A stretch of 64,000 bases of DNA from Rhizobium sp. L43 (GTDB lineage Bacteria > Pseudomonadota > Alphaproteobacteria > Rhizobiales > Rhizobiaceae), in assembly GCF_002531725.1 (NCBI RefSeq), contig NZ_NWSQ01000030.1:28708-92707 (forward strand), read 5' to 3'. A program made the position numbers and the translations under genes. Position 1 is the stretch's first letter, and each line of letters starts with the position of its first letter. The notes under the pieces were generated by a model. The model ran no database searches. It saw only the letters and a program-made list of their open reading frames with translations, and was not told where the DNA came from. Below, one piece after another: positions 17,880 through 27,400 of the stretch.

Positions 17880-18588
17880 TGGTGGAGGGGAAGCCAGGGT
17901 CGTGCAGGCGGTCCATGGTCGCCATGAGCGGCCGGCAGATCCGGCCTACCAGGCGGGGCTCGCCGAAGAACTCCGGCAATCATACGGGCGCGCCGGCCTG
18001 ATCGAGCTCTACGGCCGCTTCGCGACCGGGGACGGTGTTGTCGACAGCCTTATGCGGAAAGCCATCTGGCAAGCCATTGCGCGGAGCTGCGGCACCGGCC
18101 TGCAGGTTGCAGGCGGTGCCGGTTTCAAACATCCGGAAACATTCGAAATCGGCAATGGCGTGTTCATCGGCGCCCAGGCCTATATCCAGGGACGCTTCGA
18201 CGGCACGTGCAAAATCGGCAACAATGTCTGGATCGGCCCGATGGCCTATTTCGACGCCCGTGACCTGGAAATCGGGGATTCCGTTGGCTGGGGCCCCGGA
18301 GCCAAGGTGCTGGGCTCGACCCACACGGCGCTGCCGGTGGATGTGCCGATCATTCGCACGGATCTTGAAATCAAGCCGGTCCGTATCGGCGCAGGCGCCG
18401 ACATCGGAACGAATGCGACGATTCTTCCCGGCGTGACCATCGGGGAAGGGGCGATCGTTGGAGCCGGAGCGATCGTTGTCTCCGACGTGGCGCCCTATTC
18501 GGTTGCTGCGGGTGTGCCGGCGAAACACATACGCTGGCGCAAGGAATCCGATCCTGTGCTTGATATCTCGCGTGGAGTAAAATCATGA
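17869..18588 (+). CDS. Hexapeptide-repeat acyltransferase
   Basis: 239 residues from the ATG at 17869, which overlaps the aminotransferase stop by 11 bases. An upstream in-frame start would only read the aminotransferase region in another frame. Residues 80-225 form left-handed beta-helix repeats (FEIGNGVFIGAQAYIQG, CKIGNNVWIGPMAYFDA, IGAGADIGTNATILPG, VTIGEGAIVGAGAIVVSDV), ending with PYSVAAGVPAKHIRWR. The helical N-terminus (about 1-75) resembles that of maltose/serine acetyltransferase-type proteins. It is the second acetyltransferase in the operon, so it may acetylate a second amino sugar or the polymer. The acceptor is not predictable. Confidence 0.8.
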   Translation: MSASGGGEARVVQAVHGRHERPADPAYQAGLAEELRQSYGRAGLIELYGRFATGDGVVDSLMRKAIWQAIARSCGTGLQVAGGAGFKHPETFEIGNGVFIGAQAYIQGRFDGTCKIGNNVWIGPMAYFDARDLEIGDSVGWGPGAKVLGSTHTALPVDVPIIRTDLEIKPVRIGAGADIGTNATILPGVTIGEGAIVGAGAIVVSDVAPYSVAAGVPAKHIRWRKESDPVLDISRGVKS

Positions 18589-19556
18589 AAAATCAACGCG
18601 TTCTTATAACGGGCGGAGCCGGCCTGATCGGTTCGCATATCGCCGATCTCGTCGCATTGGAAAAGCCGCGCGAGATCATCGTCCTCGACAATTTCGTGCG
18701 CGGACGGCGGGACAATCTCAGCACTGCTATAGCCAGCGGCTCGGTCAACATCATCGAGGGAGATATTCGCGACAGGGCACTGCTCGCAAAAACCTTCGAG
18801 GGCGTCGACATCGTCTTTCATCAGGCGGCCATCCGCATCACGCAATGCGCGGAAGAGCCACGGCTGGCTTTCGATGTTCTGGCCGAGGGCACGTTCAATG
18901 TTCTCGAAGCCGCCGTCAAGGCAGGCGTATCGAAGGTCGTGGCTGCCTCCTCGGCCTCCGTGCTGGGTCTGGCCGAGAGCTTCCCGACCACCGAAGCGCA
19001 TCATCCCTATAACAACAGGACGATCTACGGCGCGGCCAAGACATTCAACGAGGGGCTGCTTCGCAGCTTCGCTGACATGTATGGCCTACGCTATGTGGCA
19101 TTGCGTTATTTCAACGTTTACGGGCCGCGAATGGACGTTTACGGCGCCTATACGGAAGTGCTGATCCGCTGGATGGAACGTCTGGCGGCCGGGATGCCGC
19201 CGCTCATCTATGGGGACGGTAGCCAGACGATGGACTTCGTCGATGCACGCGACATCGCCCGCGCAAATATTCTGGCCGCGAAAAGCGATGTCACGGATGA
19301 AGTGTTCAATGTCGCGAGCGGCCAGGAAATAAGCCTGCTGCGACTGGCGCAGATGCTGAGCAGCATCATGGGTGTCTCGCTGGAGCCGCAGCACAAAGAG
19401 GCTCGCACGGTCAACGGCGTAACCCGTCGTCTTGCCGATATCAGCAAGGCCGAACGGCTCCTCGGCTTCAAGGCGGAGATCTCCATGGAGCAAGGGCTTC
19501 GTGATCTCGTTGCCTGGTGGCAAGGGCAGACCGACGCGGGGGGGCAGGCGGCATGA
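18585..19556 (+). CDS. NAD-dependent epimerase/dehydratase (extended SDR)
   Basis: 323 residues. TGGAGLIGSHIADL (8-21) binds NAD(P). VFHQAAIRITQCAEEP, SSASVLG, the catalytic YGAAK (about 148-152) and RYFNVYGPRMDVYGAYTEVL define an extended SDR of the UDP-glucose/UDP-GlcNAc 4-epimerase type. It starts inside the stop of the acyltransferase gene (ATGA) and its own stop overlaps the next aminotransferase (ATGA), so it is an internal operon gene. It may epimerise or dehydrate the sugar that the following aminotransferase uses. The reaction (4-epimerase or 4,6-dehydratase) cannot be settled by eye. Confidence 0.85.
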   Translation: MKNQRVLITGGAGLIGSHIADLVALEKPREIIVLDNFVRGRRDNLSTAIASGSVNIIEGDIRDRALLAKTFEGVDIVFHQAAIRITQCAEEPRLAFDVLAEGTFNVLEAAVKAGVSKVVAASSASVLGLAESFPTTEAHHPYNNRTIYGAAKTFNEGLLRSFADMYGLRYVALRYFNVYGPRMDVYGAYTEVLIRWMERLAAGMPPLIYGDGSQTMDFVDARDIARANILAAKSDVTDEVFNVASGQEISLLRLAQMLSSIMGVSLEPQHKEARTVNGVTRRLADISKAERLLGFKAEISMEQGLRDLVAWWQGQTDAGGQAA

Positions 19557-20782
19557 GCTCATCTCAATCCACAATTTCGGCCACAATTCCGGTCGCCAAA
19601 CCCGTCCTCGGGGAGGAAGAGGCTGAGGCTGCGCGCCGCGTCATTCTGTCGGGATGGGTGACGCAGGGGCCTGAGGTCGCGGCGTTCGAGCGTGAATTCG
19701 CTGCCTTTGTGGGCGCCGCGCATGCTTGCGCCATGTCCAACTGCACGACCGCGTTGCATCTGGCCCTGAAGGCGGTCGGTGTCAGTGCCGGTGATGAAGT
19801 CGTCACGGTCAGCCATTCTTTCATCGCAACCGCGAATGCCGTTCGCTACTGCGATGCGGTGCCCGTTTTCGTCGATATCGAGGAAGATGGTTACAACATC
19901 GACGCCGGCCTGATCGAAAGGGCAATCACGCCTCGAACCAAGGCTATTCTCTGCGTGCATCAGCTCGGCATGCCTTGCGATCTCCGCGCCATCGTGGAGA
20001 TCGGCAAGCACCATCGGATACCGGTTATCGAGGATGCGGCCTGTGCGACGGGAAGCGAAATCCTGTGGGACGGGCGTTGGGAAAAGATCGGCAAAGCGCA
20101 TGGCGACATTGCCTGCTTCTCCTTCCACCCCAGGAAAGTCGTCACGACGGGCGATGGCGGCATGTTGACCACGGCCAATCCCGAATATGACCGGAAGTTC
20201 CGGCTCTGGCGCCAGCATGGCATGAGCGTCACCGATGCCGTTCGCCACGGCTCGAAACAGGTCATCTTCGAAGACTATGACGAATTGGGTTACAATTACC
20301 GGATGACCGATCTTCAGGCGGCCGTCGGACGCGAGCAGTTGCGGCGGCTGCCGGAACTGGTTGCCCAGCGCAGGCGGCTTGCCGAGCAATATTGCGAACG
20401 TCTGTCGACGATTGCCGGGCTTTCTCTGCCGGCCGAGCCGGGCTGGGCGCGCAGCAACTGGCAGAGCTTCTGTGTGAGATTGCCGGATACCGTCGACCAG
20501 CGGGCCGTCATGCAGACCCTGCTCGACCAGGGGATCTCGACCCGGCGTGGCGTGATGAACATTCATCTGGAGGGCGCCTATTCTGCTCAGAGCTCCCACC
20601 GCGCTGCCACGAGCCTGATGCGAAGCGTATCTGCGCAGCAGCACACGATCATCCTGCCGCTTTATGCCCAGATGACGCAGGCTGATATCGTAAGGGTCGT
20701 CGAGACATTGCGCCAAGCCCTTGCTGAGGCCACCACCGGGCGCGTCGTCCGTCAGCCTGAGCAGGACGTCGTACCTGCCTGA
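19553..20782 (+). CDS. DegT/DnrJ/EryC1/StrS aminotransferase (second copy type)
   Basis: 409 residues from the ATG overlapping the previous stop. PLP sugar aminotransferase with IPVAKPVLGEEEAEAARRVI at the start, SNCTTALHLALKAVGVSAGD (about 62-81), VIEDAACATGSEI (about 159) and the Schiff-base lysine K195 in CFSFHPRKVVTTGDGG. The FHPRK form differs from the FYPGK of the first aminotransferase, placing it in a different branch (ArnB/PglE/perosamine-type). It is the last gene of the operon and is followed by a strong terminator. Together with the preceding epimerase it probably makes a 4-amino or similar sugar. The exact product is unknown. Confidence 0.88.
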   Translation: MSSSQSTISATIPVAKPVLGEEEAEAARRVILSGWVTQGPEVAAFEREFAAFVGAAHACAMSNCTTALHLALKAVGVSAGDEVVTVSHSFIATANAVRYCDAVPVFVDIEEDGYNIDAGLIERAITPRTKAILCVHQLGMPCDLRAIVEIGKHHRIPVIEDAACATGSEILWDGRWEKIGKAHGDIACFSFHPRKVVTTGDGGMLTTANPEYDRKFRLWRQHGMSVTDAVRHGSKQVIFEDYDELGYNYRMTDLQAAVGREQLRRLPELVAQRRRLAEQYCERLSTIAGLSLPAEPGWARSNWQSFCVRLPDTVDQRAVMQTLLDQGISTRRGVMNIHLEGAYSAQSSHRAATSLMRSVSAQQHTIILPLYAQMTQADIVRVVETLRQALAEATTGRVVRQPEQDVVPA

Positions 20783-20821
20783 AGTGATGCCTGCACACTG
20801 CGGCATGGATACGAGATCACG

Positions 20822-20852
20822 AAGCGCGCATCATCTGATGCGCGCTTTTCTT
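20822..20852. terminator. Rho-independent terminator
   Basis: Perfect 12-bp stem AAGCGCGCATCA/TGATGCGCGCTT with a 2-base loop, followed by TTCTTT on the + strand. The A-residues of the left arm also give T-residues on the minus strand. It sits between the convergent aminotransferase and flippase genes. Confidence 0.85.
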
Positions 20853-22363
20853 TATGCGGATTTCGCGATCCATCCTCTGACGATTGCCGGCACGGACTCC
20901 GGTGGAAGCAGTTCGACCAGCATGCGCAGAGAGTAAAGCCCGGTCACGACCACGGCGAGGCAGCCAATCACCATCGCCGACCATGCCGGTAAGAGGAAAA
21001 AGGCCGAGACGACCATACCCGATGCAGGCAGGAAGAGAAGCGCGTGCCTGCGATTGGCGGGCGACCAGCGAAAGCCGGTGAGCCGACGCACGATCACGTA
21101 AATCAGAATACTATGCCAGACGTAGAGGCCGAAGAACGCCATGCCGGCCCCTAGCGTGCCGAAGTTCGATACGAAGAGCCAGGCCAACCCCACATGCACC
21201 AGCGTCGCAGCGACCTCCGTCCAAAAGAAGATCGTCTGCGCACCCTTCGCCAGGACGATGAAACCCATCGGCCAGGCGACGATCCTGAGCATCATCCCAA
21301 GACAGATCCAGCGCAGAAGATCCACAGCCCCATGAAACTCCGCGGAATAGAACAAACTCATCACGAGTGGCGCCAGGGTCAACGTGGCAATCAGACCAGG
21401 GCCGGCCAGCAATATGCTGATTTCCGCCTGCTCATTGACCAGCCGGTTGCACTCGGCATTGTTGTTGGCGATTGCAGTCAAGCGCGGATAGAAGTCCGTC
21501 CCCATCGCCTGCAGGATGAAACCGGCGTAAAGGCCGCCAAGCGCCCAGGCTGCCTGATACAATCCCGCCGCTACGACACCCCCTTCATTGAGCACGATAA
21601 TGCGGATGGCATAGGCCGCGCCGAAGGTCAGAAGTCCACTTGCCATGAAAGCGACACCGAGCCTGAACAGAGCTGTCGCTTCCCGGCCGAACTGGCGCGC
21701 CGACATCGCCGGTGGCTGCGTGGATATTTGTTTGCTGTACCACCAGGTGGGAAGGAGCGAGACGGCCGCGATCGCCACGAGAGAGGGTGCAATCGCCTCT
21801 TCGCCGAACAGATAGATCAGCGGGATGCTGACGATCGTGCCGAACAGCCCTGAAAGCACATTGATGCGGGCAAGATTTGCAATGCCCCGCAAGCCCTGGA
21901 TCAACGCAGCCTGTCCGGCAGCGACAAGCCGAAAGAATACGGCCAGGGAGAGCAGCACAATGCCGCCGGCATGCTGGTAGTCGCCGAAGGTGAATTTCGA
22001 GACCGGAAACGCCAGCGCCGCAAGCAAAAGCCCGCCAAGCAACCCGAGCACCAATGAGATGCGTCTGAGCGCTGTCGCCGACCGGGCGATCTTCTCGTCG
22101 TCGCCGGCGCCCGCCGCCTCAGCGACCCGGCGCACACCGCTGCTGCTCACGCCCAGACCAGCTATCGCTTGCGCGATATCGAGGATTGCCCCGTAAAGGC
22201 CGAGAAGCCCCACGCCTTCAGGACCGAGAAGAACGGCGAGCGCCTTGTTGCGAATGATGCTCAGGGCGACATTGACCAGCGAGGAACCGCCCATCAGCAT
22301 CGTCGATTTCAGGATTTGGGTATAAGTCTGACCGCTGGGGGGGATCATGCGCAAGGTCATCAC
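20852..22363 (-). CDS. Wzx/O-antigen translocase-like flippase (MOP superfamily)
   Basis: About 503 residues with roughly twelve to fourteen hydrophobic segments. The N-terminal motif LGPEGVGLLGLYGAILDIAQ (about 46-65) is characteristic of the polysaccharide transporter branch (compare WzxE). FTFGAAYAIR and TRLT/PRLTAIANNN-type loops follow. The protein should flip the undecaprenyl-linked repeat unit to the periplasm for the Wzy-like polymerase. The first codon may be GTG 22363 or the adjacent ATG 22360. It is leftward, convergent to the sugar operon, with 133 bp without a gene separating it from the export gene upstream. Confidence 0.88.
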   Translation of the reverse strand: MMTLRMIPPSGQTYTQILKSTMLMGGSSLVNVALSIIRNKALAVLLGPEGVGLLGLYGAILDIAQAIAGLGVSSSGVRRVAEAAGAGDDEKIARSATALRRISLVLGLLGGLLLAALAFPVSKFTFGDYQHAGGIVLLSLAVFFRLVAAGQAALIQGLRGIANLARINVLSGLFGTIVSIPLIYLFGEEAIAPSLVAIAAVSLLPTWWYSKQISTQPPAMSARQFGREATALFRLGVAFMASGLLTFGAAYAIRIIVLNEGGVVAAGLYQAAWALGGLYAGFILQAMGTDFYPRLTAIANNNAECNRLVNEQAEISILLAGPGLIATLTLAPLVMSLFYSAEFHGAVDLLRWICLGMMLRIVAWPMGFIVLAKGAQTIFFWTEVAATLVHVGLAWLFVSNFGTLGAGMAFFGLYVWHSILIYVIVRRLTGFRWSPANRRHALLFLPASGMVVSAFFLLPAWSAMVIGCLAVVVTGLYSLRMLVELLPPESVPAIVRGWIAKSA

Positions 22364-22496
22364 TCAACCCTAGCTGCCAGGTGAGATTCAGGCTGGTCCA
22401 TATCAAGAGCGATTTCCTTGTGGCAGGCGGCCTGAGCGCCTCGATGGCGCTCGAACCTCCGCTCCAATTTTGTTGAGAACACGCGCACGTCGCGGG

Positions 22497-23822
22497 TCAC
22501 TGGCCGGCTCGATCTGCGAGCGCTTGGTTCTCGAAAGATGGGCTTGTGTCGGCCTGAGGCGTGTTATCCAAAATGTGCGGCTGAACGACTCTCACCACAT
22601 CGCCCGGTGCCAGCGTCGTCGTTTCCGAGGCTTGGAACTGATTGATTTGTCCATCGTTGCGACGGGTCACGCTAAAGGCAAGGGGGAGTTCCTCGACGAG
22701 GGTCTTGACGCCGTCATTGCTCCCCAGGTCTGCGAGGAGCAGCTTCTGTAGTGTTTCGCGCTTCAGCTTGAATTGATCGAGACTTGCCCGTTCGGACTGT
22801 GCTTCGGTTGCCACTTCGCTCCGGCGTGCGTCGTAAAGTCCCTCAAGGTTCCGCGTCGTCTCGCTGACCGCCTGCCGGCCGCGCATGACGGCGGTGAGAA
22901 GGTCGAGCTTGTCGGAGCGGTAAGTCGTCAGCAACCGTTCCAAATCCATCTGCCTTGACGAGATCGTCAGGCCTTTCTGGACCAGGGACTTGACGCTGAC
23001 CAGTTGGTCCTCGACTGATTTGATATTGTCGTCGGCGCCCGTCAGTTTCTCTTCCAACGTCGATATCTCAGTGGTCAAGAGATCGCGTAATTCCGTGAAC
23101 GCCCTCGACTGCCTCTCCAACGCATTGGCGCGAGCCCGAAAGATTATCCTCTCCTCATTGTATATGCCGGCGGCAAATTTCTGATCGGCGCCGGTCATTT
23201 GATCGAAGGTAATCTCGTCGGCTCCATCCATCTCCGCCTGCAGCCGCGCCAGCCTCGCAGTGCTGCGCAGGATCGAGTGATCGATTTCGCGCAACTCCCC
23301 TACGATCTGGATCGAATGCGTTTGCTGCTCCTCTTTAGCGCGACGCGGTCCGCCGCTCATTGCCAGGGATTGCAGGACGGTAAGTCCGGGGCGGAAACTG
23401 TACTGCCCAGGCGTGGTGACGTCTCCCACGACGTAGATCGGCGGGTATTCGAGAATTTCGATGGTGACCGCCGGCGCCTGAACCAAGCCGATTTTTTCCT
23501 GCAGACGCTTGGCTATCTCGTTTGTGAGGTCTGCGTTATCTAGATTGCCGATGGAAAGGGTTCCAAGAAACGGCAAAAGGACCGTGCCATCATCCGATAC
23601 CGTGTATTCGCCGCCAAGCGCATCCCATCGTTCATATTGGCCCCTGGATTGCATCCATTGGACGATCGTCAGGCGGATCTTCGTTTGTGGAGCCAAGGTT
23701 TGTGGAACCGGGGGCGCGCTGTCGGCGAGAGCCGGCGGCACAGCTCCGGCAAGAAATACGAGTGCTCCGATGGCAGCTGTCGCACGAAAAAAGAGGTGGA
23801 GCGTGCGGTGCGATGAATTCAT
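22497..23822 (-). CDS. ExoF/Wza-like polysaccharide export protein
   Basis: 441 residues from the ATG at 23822, which has GGCGAG about 8 bases upstream. Longer starts (23828, 23867) would put a charged extension before the signal peptide. After a hydrophobic signal (AAIGALVFLAGAVPPALA) comes the Poly_export domain (about 35-110, YTVSDDGTVLLPFLGTL) and an SLBB-like domain (about 115-150, IYVVGDVTTPGQYSFRPGLT). A long coiled coil follows (about 165-370). A second short SLBB-like element, TTLAPGDVVRV, lies near the C-terminus. There is no lipobox cysteine, which fits ExoF rather than lipoprotein Wza. Expected role: periplasmic/outer-membrane export of the polymer together with the Wzz-like protein. 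Confidence 0.85.
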   Translation of the reverse strand: MNSSHRTLHLFFRATAAIGALVFLAGAVPPALADSAPPVPQTLAPQTKIRLTIVQWMQSRGQYERWDALGGEYTVSDDGTVLLPFLGTLSIGNLDNADLTNEIAKRLQEKIGLVQAPAVTIEILEYPPIYVVGDVTTPGQYSFRPGLTVLQSLAMSGGPRRAKEEQQTHSIQIVGELREIDHSILRSTARLARLQAEMDGADEITFDQMTGADQKFAAGIYNEERIIFRARANALERQSRAFTELRDLLTTEISTLEEKLTGADDNIKSVEDQLVSVKSLVQKGLTISSRQMDLERLLTTYRSDKLDLLTAVMRGRQAVSETTRNLEGLYDARRSEVATEAQSERASLDQFKLKRETLQKLLLADLGSNDGVKTLVEELPLAFSVTRRNDGQINQFQASETTTLAPGDVVRVVQPHILDNTPQADTSPSFENQALADRAGQ

Positions 23823-23966
23823 GTACATATCTCGCCTGCAAACATCCTTAAACGGATGCCGGTCCAATGCCTTGACGCTGTTCGACGGCCGGACGGCAGG
23901 TCCGAATCCGCATCGCTAGTGTGCAGTCTGGCGAAGCCTTGAGGAAGGTGGAGGCCGTTTGCTTTG

Positions 23967-23986
23967 CCTCATCATTATTGATGAGG
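23967..23986. promoter_or_regulatory. Perfect 8-bp inverted repeat, possible operator
   Basis: CCTCATCA-TTAT-TGATGAGG is a perfect palindrome with a 4-base centre, located about 145 bp upstream of the export gene and 425 bp upstream of giant gene 1. Its form suits a dimeric regulator. There is no T-run. Confidence 0.4.
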
Positions 23987-24325
23987 TGGGGGCGGGTGCT
24001 TCATCCTATATCGAACGGAAGCATATATCCCCGCGCGGGAAAGAGGCATTATCCTGCAAAATCAAAGGTTATGCACGCAGAAATAGGCGCGCTCGCCGTG
24101 AGGGACGGCGAGCGGGTACGGAATTGGACCGACCCGTGCCCGATCGAAGATGCCGCGCTCCCAAAGGCTTTTGCCATCACCCGAACCGGTCCAGTACACG
24201 ACTTTGTGACTTCGCGTGTCTCGCCCATTTCTTGGCCATGCGGCACGGCCGTTCCAAAAGGATGCAGCCGATAGAGCAAAAGGCGTAGGATATACTCGCT
24301 TGTTTTTCGACTATACTTCAGTGCC

Positions 24326-24370
24326 TCGTATGAAGCGTTTTCGTATGAAGCGATTTCGTATGAAGCGATC
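24326..24370 (+). repeat. Three 15-bp tandem repeats
   Basis: TCGTATGAAGCG occurs at 24326, 24341 and 24356, each followed by three variable bases (TTT, ATT, ATC). The array ends 42 bases before the preferred start of giant gene 1, so it lies in its promoter or leader. Confidence 0.85.
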
Positions 24371-24411
24371 CTCATAGATTGACCCTGATAATCTCGCGAG
24401 AGGTACCCGCT

Positions 24412-27400
24412 ATGTATCGCAACGCTCGCCGCTGGACTTCGCGCTCACTCCTGGTGGATTCGTTGATTCCCCGATGGTTCACTGTCGGCGGAGGCGGAAA
24501 GGGAAGGCCGCGCAAGCCTGCCGAAACGCGCGGGGATAGTGCTCAACTTGCAGCCTCGGTGCAAACTGCAACTGGAACCAATCAGGGCGCCCTTGTCGAC
24601 GATCCCCATAAGGATGCGGTGCTCAGCGAGCATGACGTTGGACAGACCGCGAGCGTGAACGGCGACGCGGACGGCCGGGCCGACAATAGGCTCGTCGCGC
24701 CGCCCTTGCCTGACGCTTTCACAATCAATCGCGAAATAGGAGAGCGCAGCGGTGATCTGGCCGTCTCCGCATCATCCGCTCATACGCCAAGTTTTGTGCA
24801 TTTCGCGCCGGATGCGGACAGAGTTGCGTTCGGGGCGGCACCGTCCCTTCCGCGCACCTATACTGGAACGAGCTTCATAGGCGACGATCCTCTGGCTCCG
24901 TATTTGCCGCAAAGCCCTGCGCTGACAGGTTCGGGGCAAGATTCTGCGACCATTGGGGGCGAGCGTTCTCACTCGGGTAAGGTCGTCATTCTCGAATCGG
25001 CGCCCTCAGCGCAGTCGACTGCGCATCATGCTGGGCCGAATGCGCTAGCGGTTGGCATGCCCTTTGGTGTGTGCGGATGCGGCTACTATACCTCCCCCAC
25101 GCGGATTCTCGATTGGGCCCATGGCAGCGGCCTGCTTCAGCAGGACGGTCAGTTGCCAGGGACCAAGTTTACCGACGGGCCGGACTATGTGTCGACGATC
25201 AAGAAGGCCATCGGCGCCTCGGTCAGTGATCCTCTGCTCGATCGTGACGTATCTTCGTTCGCGGGCTGGCGCGCAACCGCAGAGTGGACGAACTTGGCGC
25301 TCTCCAACGGATCATTGCCCGGGGGCGGAGAGATAGGAACGGGAACCGGCACCAAGGGTAAAGCTGTCCTTTCCGGCTCGGTGACGACGCCACCTCAACC
25401 TTCTGCGCAGCGGTCGTTGGCAACGCAAGATCTGGCGGCCGCCGCGGCGGCGAGCAACCCGATCGTGCTGGAAAACCAGAAGCAGGGCAATCCGGAGAGC
25501 GAGTGGGGCATCGACACTGCCAGCACCAACATCGAGGGGTTTGCGACCGACATCAGCGTCGACAACGGCAACACGGTCAGCTTCAAGATCAATACGAATT
25601 CCACCAACTATCGGATCGATATCTATCGGCTCGGCTATTATGGCGGCATGGGTGCCCGCAAGGTCACGACCATACAGCATACCGGATTGCAGACGCAGCC
25701 CAATCCGCTGCGCAATGCCACGACCGGCACGGTGGACGCCGGCAACTGGGCCGTCTCGGCGTCCTGGACCGTACCTGCCGATGCCGTCTCAGGCGTCTAT
25801 ATCGCCAAGCTCGTGCGCCAGGACGGCACCTTCGGCGAGAATCAAATCCCGTTCATCGTGCGCGATGATGCCAGCCACAGCGACATCGTCTTCCAGACCG
25901 CAGACGAGACCTGGCAAGCTTACAACGGCTGGGGTGGCGCCAACTTCTATGGTGGTAACGGCCCGGCGACGGGGCAGGGGGCAGGCCGCGCCTATGCGCT
26001 CAGCTACAACAGGCCGATTGCGACCCGCGACGGGGTCGGCACCTATGCCGGCCCGCAGGACTATTTGTTCGGCGCCGAATATGCAGGCATCTACTGGCTG
26101 GAACAGAACGGTTATGACGTCTCCTATCTCTCGGGCGTCGACGTCGACCGCTATGGCAGTCTGTTGCTCAATCACAAGACCTATGTCGATGCCGGGCACG
26201 ATGAATACTGGTCGGGACAGCAGAGGACCAATGTCGAAGCCGCACGCGATGCGGGCGTCAATCTGATGTTCTGGAGCGGTAACGAGGTCTACTGGCGTAC
26301 CCGTTGGGGCAATGCCTACAGTGCCGACGGAACACCTTATCGCACCCTGATCTCCTACAAGGAGACATGGGGCCCCCAGGGGGTCAGCCTCGATCCTACC
26401 AACGAATGGACGGGCACCTTCCGCGATCCGCGCCTCAGCCCGCCTGCTATCGGCGGCGGCAATCCCGAGAATTCGCTGACCGGTCAATTGTTCAAGGTCG
26501 ACGACGTCGGCGGCAATCTCGCCGCGATTAAGGTTGGTTATGATGACGCCAACCTGCGCTTCTGGCGCAATACGAGCGTCGCAAACCTCCAGCCCGGCCA
26601 GACGGCAACGCTCACCAAGAATTATCTTGGTTACGAGTGGGACGAGGCGGTTGACAACGGCTTCGATCCGGCCGGGCTCGTAAAGCTGTCGTCGACGACG
26701 CTGCCCGTCAGCACCTATTTGCTCGACTACGGAAACACGACCGGCAATGCGACGGCGACCCACAATCTGACCCTTTACCGCGCCCCCAGCGGTGCGTTGG
26801 TGTTCGGCGCCGGTACGGTCTATTGGACATGGGGCCTGAGCGACAATCACGATAACGAGGCGACCCCGACCGATCCTCGCGTGCAACAGGCAATGGTCAA
26901 TCTGCTTGCCGATATGGGCATTCAGCCGGGAACGCTGCAATCCGGGCTTACCGCGACGACTGCTTCATCGGACAATGTTGCGCCGACCTCCGTTATCACG
27001 GTGCCTGCCACGGTGACCGCTGGATCCACCGTGACGATTTCGGGCACCGCTGCCGACACGGGCGGCGGGGTCATCGCCAGCGTCGAGGTGTCGACCGACA
27101 ATGGGGCGAGCTGGCATCCGGCGACGGGCGACGAGAACTGGACCTACACATGGCAGCCGGCGATTGCAGGCACCTATACGATCCGGTCGCGGGCGGTAGA
27201 CGATAGCATCAATCTCGAGACACCCTCGGCGGGGCGCACTGTCACCGTCACCGGGCCGACTTATACATCTCTCTTCGGTGCCGCGACGCCGGCTGTCGTC
27301 AACACCAACGATACTGCCGCCGTCGAGCTAGGGGTCAAATTCCAGTCCTCCGTGGCGGGCACGGTCAGCGGTATCCGGTTTTACAAGAGCAGCCTGGATA

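Larger units (their letters stand above)
23823..24411. other. Divergent intergenic region between export gene and giant gene 1
   Basis: About 590 bp. It holds the palindrome at 23967-23986 and three 15-bp tandem repeats at 24326-24370. Short frames on both strands (for example leftward 24049-24375, with repeated SYE tripeptides produced by the tandem repeat) match nothing I recognise. Promoters for both flanking genes are expected here but no clear -35/-10 pair can be chosen. Confidence 0.5.

Noticed and set aside
24049..24375. Leftward 108-codon frame with repeated SYE tripeptides
   Set aside because: The peptide repeat is only the translation of the 15-bp DNA tandem repeat. No ribosome site and no homology were recognised.
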